DNA of 16,567 nucleotides from an uncultured Collinsella sp. (GTDB lineage: Bacteria > Actinomycetota > Coriobacteriia > Coriobacteriales > Coriobacteriaceae). Under the pieces are notes generated by a model. It did no database searches. It was not told where the DNA came from and saw nothing but the letters and a program-made list of their open reading frames with translations. Both the position numbers and the translations under genes were made by a program. This document shows positions 13,706 to 16,567 of this stretch, one piece after another; position 1 is the stretch's first letter, and each line of letters starts with the position of its first letter. The stretch covers positions 1 through 16,567 of the forward strand of contig CALBBA010000327.1 in assembly GCA_937926755.1 (NCBI GenBank). The letters run 5' to 3'.

Positions 13706-14380
13706 ATGCGCATCTTGGTCGTCGAGGACGAGCGGGCGCTGTGCGATGCGATCGCACGCAGCCTGCGCAACTTGGCCTATAGCGTCGACTGCTGCTACGA
13801 CGGGCAGCAGGCCCTCGATCTGCTCGATGTCGAGACCTTTGATCTTGTCGTACTCGACCTCAACCTCCCCCATGTCGACGGCATGACCGTACTCAGGCAA
13901 CTCAGAACAACTGATTGCGAGACCAAGGTGCTCGTGCTCTCGGCACGCGGCGAAGTCTCCGACAAGGTGGCGGGGCTCGATGCGGGCGCCAACGACTACC
14001 TCACCAAGCCGTTCCATCTTGACGAGCTGGCGGCACGCATCCGCAGCCTCACGCTCAGGCACTTTACGCAAAACGACGTTGTTCTAACCTGTGGATTGTT
14101 GAGCTTTGACACCAAGGCGCGCCTCGCCTCCGTGGGCGGCGAGACCCTATCCCTCACGCGCAAGGAGACCGGCATCTTGGAATACCTGATGCTTAACCAG
14201 GGGCGGCCGGTGAGCCAGGAAGAACTTATCGAGCATGTATGGGACAGCAGCGTCAACAGCTTTAGCAACGCGACCCGCGTGCATATCTCGTCGCTGCGAA
14301 AAAAGCTGCGCGGTGCGTTGGGGCACGACCCCATCCGCAACCGAATCGGCGAAGGCTACGTTATGGAGGACGGCAAATGA
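13706..14380 (+). CDS. OmpR/PhoB-family response regulator
   Basis: 224-residue DNA-binding regulator. The receiver domain (1-~115) has the acidic pair E7-D8, phosphoacceptor D51 in VVLDLNLP, S79 and K101 in TKPF. The C-terminal winged helix (about 125-224) has LTRKETGILEYLM and the recognition region NATRVHISSLRKKLR, ending in RIGEGYVM, as in OmpR-type proteins. Start ATG has AAGGAG at 6-base spacing. The stop overlaps the kinase start (ATGA), indicating translational coupling. Divergent orientation to the redox operon with less than 100 bases between start codons suggests, but does not prove, that this operon is a target. Confidence 0.96.
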   Translation: MRILVVEDERALCDAIARSLRNLAYSVDCCYDGQQALDLLDVETFDLVVLDLNLPHVDGMTVLRQLRTTDCETKVLVLSARGEVSDKVAGLDAGANDYLTKPFHLDELAARIRSLTLRHFTQNDVVLTCGLLSFDTKARLASVGGETLSLTRKETGILEYLMLNQGRPVSQEELIEHVWDSSVNSFSNATRVHISSLRKKLRGALGHDPIRNRIGEGYVMEDGK

Positions 14381-15549
14381 AGCGGCTGTCGCTGCAGTGG
14401 CGCATCACGTTGATGACGGCACTGCTGATATGTTCGACCTGCGTACTTATGAATTGCCTGGTTGGCTACTCCGGCATGCGCTACATGGACTCGATCGGCA
14501 ATGAACTATCGGCGCACAGCAAGGTGGAGGCGGCCTCGCCCAGCTCATTTGACCCGACAAACAAAGAGCTCGACGACGCGCTGACCATCGTCGTGAACGA
14601 CGCCCAAGAATCGTTTGGCGCGACGAGCTGGTATATAACTGCGGCGGTGACGCTGCTCGGCGGCGTGCTGGCCTACTTTGTGAGCGGACATGCGCTGCGG
14701 CCGTTGCGCTTCTTTGCGACGCAAGTCGAGAGCGTGCGGCCCGACAACCTCGCCGACACAAAAATCAGCGAGGACGTGCCCTCTGAACTCAGGCGCTGCA
14801 GCGCGTCGTTTAACGACATGATTTCCCGCCTTGACGAGGGATTTTCCGCACAAAGACAGTTTACGGGCAATGCGGCGCACGAGCTGCGCACGCCGCTTGC
14901 GCTCATGCAGGCCCAAGTCGAGCTGTTTTGCGCCGAGCACCCCGACGTCGACGCCGATACAGCGAGCCTGCTCGGGCTGCTGCAGGAGCAGACCGAGCGA
15001 ATGACGCACATGACAAAGACCCTGCTCGAGATGAGCGAGCTGCGCAGCGTTCCCTGCAACGACACGATTGAGCTGGCGCCATTGATCGAGGAAGTACTTA
15101 CCGACCTAGCACCCCTTGCAGAGCAAAAGGGCATCACGCTCGCAAGCGAGGGCGACGCGCAAACGATCGGCAGCGACACGCTGATCTATCGGCTGCTGTT
15201 CAACATGGCCGAAAACGCCATACGCTATAGCGCGCCCAACTCGACCGTGCAAATCAACGCCTGCGCCGAAGGCGACCGCGTGCTGCTACGCGTGCGCGAC
15301 CAGGGACCGGGCATTCCCGAGCAATACCAGACGAGCATCTTCCAACCCTTCTTTCGCGTCGACAAATCGCGCAGCAGGGCATATGGCGGCGTGGGGCTGG
15401 GGCTTGCACTGGTCTGGGAGATTGCCGCACTCCACGGCGGCTCCATCGAGGTCGAAGAGAGCTCGGAGCGCGGAACGACCATGCTCGTAACCCTTCCTGC
15501 ACACAACATCGAAGATGTGACAAAGGGACAGTCCCTTTGTCACATCTGA
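14377..15549 (+). CDS. Sensor histidine kinase (HisKA type)
   Basis: 390-residue membrane kinase paired with the preceding regulator. TM1 spans about 10-32, a short outside loop of about 50 residues 33-84, and TM2 about 85-103, followed by a HAMP-like linker (104-155). The H-box is NAAHELRTPL with H168; the N-box has N280 in NMAENAIRYS; DQGPGIP (308-314) and GGVGLGLAL (337-345) bind ATP. TM1 contains C19, C22 and C27. The catalytic domain ends normally at about 374 (LVTLP), but residues 380-390 (DVTKGQSLCHI) are encoded by a family A palindrome, whose last base begins the stop codon. This tail is therefore probably not ancestral; the original stop was probably displaced by insertion of the repeat. 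Kinase function should be unaffected, as the tail lies outside the ATPase core. Confidence 0.95.
   Translation: MKRLSLQWRITLMTALLICSTCVLMNCLVGYSGMRYMDSIGNELSAHSKVEAASPSSFDPTNKELDDALTIVVNDAQESFGATSWYITAAVTLLGGVLAYFVSGHALRPLRFFATQVESVRPDNLADTKISEDVPSELRRCSASFNDMISRLDEGFSAQRQFTGNAAHELRTPLALMQAQVELFCAEHPDVDADTASLLGLLQEQTERMTHMTKTLLEMSELRSVPCNDTIELAPLIEEVLTDLAPLAEQKGITLASEGDAQTIGSDTLIYRLLFNMAENAIRYSAPNSTVQINACAEGDRVLLRVRDQGPGIPEQYQTSIFQPFFRVDKSRSRAYGGVGLGLALVWEIAALHGGSIEVEESSERGTTMLVTLPAHNIEDVTKGQSLCHI
15513..15547. repeat. Palindromic repeat, family A, copy 6 (inside the kinase gene)
   Basis: A perfect 17+1+17 base palindrome with AGATGTGACAAAGGGAC and its complement around A. It lies within the coding frame and encodes the last 11 residues of the kinase, with the stop codon TGA beginning at its final base. 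Confidence 0.8.
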
Positions 15550-15582
15550 AGATGCACGAAATTGGGCGAAGCGCCAGCAAAA

Positions 15583-15612
15583 AGCCCCCGCTTCCAAACG
15601 GAAACGGGGGCT
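15583..15612 (-). terminator. Intrinsic terminator of guaA
   Basis: AGCCCCCG (15583-15590) pairs with 15605-15612, and TTCC/GGAA extends the stem inside. Read on the minus strand the stem is followed by TTTTT and lies 12 bases past the guaA stop. No T-run follows on the plus strand, so the two-component genes rely on other signals. Confidence 0.88.
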
Positions 15613-15624
15613 AGGTGAGTTAGC

Positions 15625-16567
15625 TTACTCCCACTCGACCGTGCCGACGGGCTTCGGCGTGAGGTCGTAGCAAACGCGGCAGATACCGGGGACCTCGGCA
15701 GTCACGCGAGCGGTAATGCGCTTGAGCAGCGCCCAGTCGAGCTCGGGCACCTCGGCGGTCATGACGTCGACGGTGTTGATGCAGCGAATGATGCAGGGCC
15801 AGTCGTAGGCGCGCTTGCCCTCGCGCACACCGGTGGCGCGGAAGTCGGGTACCACGGCAAAGTACTGCCAGATGGTCAGACCTGCCTTGTCGATCTCCTC
15901 GCGCACGATGGCGTCAGCCTCGCGCAGCGCCTCGAGACGGTCACGGGTGATGGCGCCAAGGCAGCGGACGCCCAGGCCAGGACCGGGGAACGGCTGACGC
16001 TCAACCATGTTCTCGGGCAGGCCGAGCTCGCGGCCCACGACGCGTACCTCGTCCTTGTACAGCAGCTTAACGGGCTCGCAGAGCTCAAACTGCAGATCCT
16101 CGGGCAGACCGCCAACGTTGTGGTGAGCCTTCACGCCGTCCTGCGACTCCAGAATGTCGGGGTAGATGGTGCCCTGGGCGAGGAAACTGACCTCGTCGCC
16201 AACCTTGCGGGCCTCCTCCTCGAACACGCGGATGAACTCGGCGCCAATGATCTTGCGCTTGGCCTCGGGCTCGTCAACGTCGACGAGCTTATCGAGGAAG
16301 CGGTCGGTGGCGTCCACGTAAACCAGGTTGGCGTCCATCTGATTCTGGAACACGTCGATGACCTGCTCGCTCTCGCCCTTGCGCATGAGACCGTGGTTCA
16401 CATGCACGCAGATGAGCTGCTTGCCGATAGCCTTGATCAGCAGCGCCGCGACAACAGAGCTGTCGACGCCGCCAGAAAGGGCCAGCAGGACCTTCTTGTC
16501 ACCGATCTGCTCGCGGATTGCGGTGACCTGCTCGTCGATGAACGCCTGGGCAAGTTCGGGAGTGGTG
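15625..16567 (-). CDS. guaA: GMP synthase (glutamine-hydrolysing), 5'-truncated
   Basis: The visible 313 residues cover the ATP pyrophosphatase domain and the C-terminal dimerisation domain; the N-terminal glutamine amidotransferase domain lies beyond the right edge. GuaA converts XMP to GMP with ATP and glutamine in purine synthesis. The PP-loop SGGVDSS lies about 30 residues from the window edge, followed by HVNHGLMRKGE, FLAQGTIYPD, and PFPGPGLGVRCLG. The C-terminus KPVGTVEWE matches the typical GuaA ending. The gene runs into the edge in frame, so this is a window cut, not a broken gene. A strong terminator follows. Confidence 0.96.
   Translation of the reverse strand, partial: TTPELAQAFIDEQVTAIREQIGDKKVLLALSGGVDSSVVAALLIKAIGKQLICVHVNHGLMRKGESEQVIDVFQNQMDANLVYVDATDRFLDKLVDVDEPEAKRKIIGAEFIRVFEEEARKVGDEVSFLAQGTIYPDILESQDGVKAHHNVGGLPEDLQFELCEPVKLLYKDEVRVVGRELGLPENMVERQPFPGPGLGVRCLGAITRDRLEALREADAIVREEIDKAGLTIWQYFAVVPDFRATGVREGKRAYDWPCIIRCINTVDVMTAEVPELDWALLKRITARVTAEVPGICRVCYDLTPKPVGTVEWE

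Noticed and set aside
14377..15549. Frameshift or truncation of the histidine kinase
   Set aside because: All catalytic boxes are present and in frame; only the tail after the ATPase core is repeat-derived.

Overview
The window looks like a chromosomal segment of a high-GC, anaerobic, gut-type actinobacterium of the class Coriobacteriia, most likely Collinsella or a close relative. This is an inference from GC-rich coding DNA, the gene content (a NapH-like ferredoxin next to a TlpA-like lipoprotein, LacX-type mutarotase, M20 peptidase) and many short palindromic intergenic repeats. No phage, insertion sequence, CRISPR array, tRNA or rRNA is visible. No gene-free stretch exceeds 300 bases; the longest gaps (about 230-263 bases) hold hairpins and repeats.

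Layout, left to right. Minus strand: prfA (release factor 1), an M20 metallopeptidase, and a polar amino acid ABC importer transcribed as binding protein, permease, ATPase; then a LacX-type aldose 1-epimerase and an acidic single-pass membrane protein of unknown function. Plus strand: an MFS exporter and a low-molecular-weight tyrosine phosphatase, probably co-transcribed. Minus strand: a DUF4143-type ATPase, then a three-gene redox operon transcribed as a 48-residue CXXC membrane peptide (probably missed by gene callers), a NapH-like polyferredoxin, and a TlpA/ResA-like thioredoxin lipoprotein. Divergent from it on the plus strand is an OmpR/EnvZ-type two-component pair. The window closes with a 5'-truncated guaA on the minus strand.

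How the genes work together. The importer and peptidase form a plausible peptide or acyl-amino-acid scavenging unit. The CXXC peptide, polyferredoxin and lipoprotein would carry electrons across the membrane to an exported dithiol protein. The two-component system starts about 90 bases from that operon and may control it.

The most striking non-coding signal is a palindrome with core GACAAAGGGACWGTCCCTTTGTC, present six times. Five copies lie within 12 bases of a stop codon, and one supplies the last 11 codons of the histidine kinase. Two copies sit beside larger hairpins with perfect 18-bp stems, forming compound elements. A second short repeat family occurs at the 3' ends of prfA and the mutarotase gene. 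Three 33-base direct repeats lie ahead of the DUF4143 ATPase.
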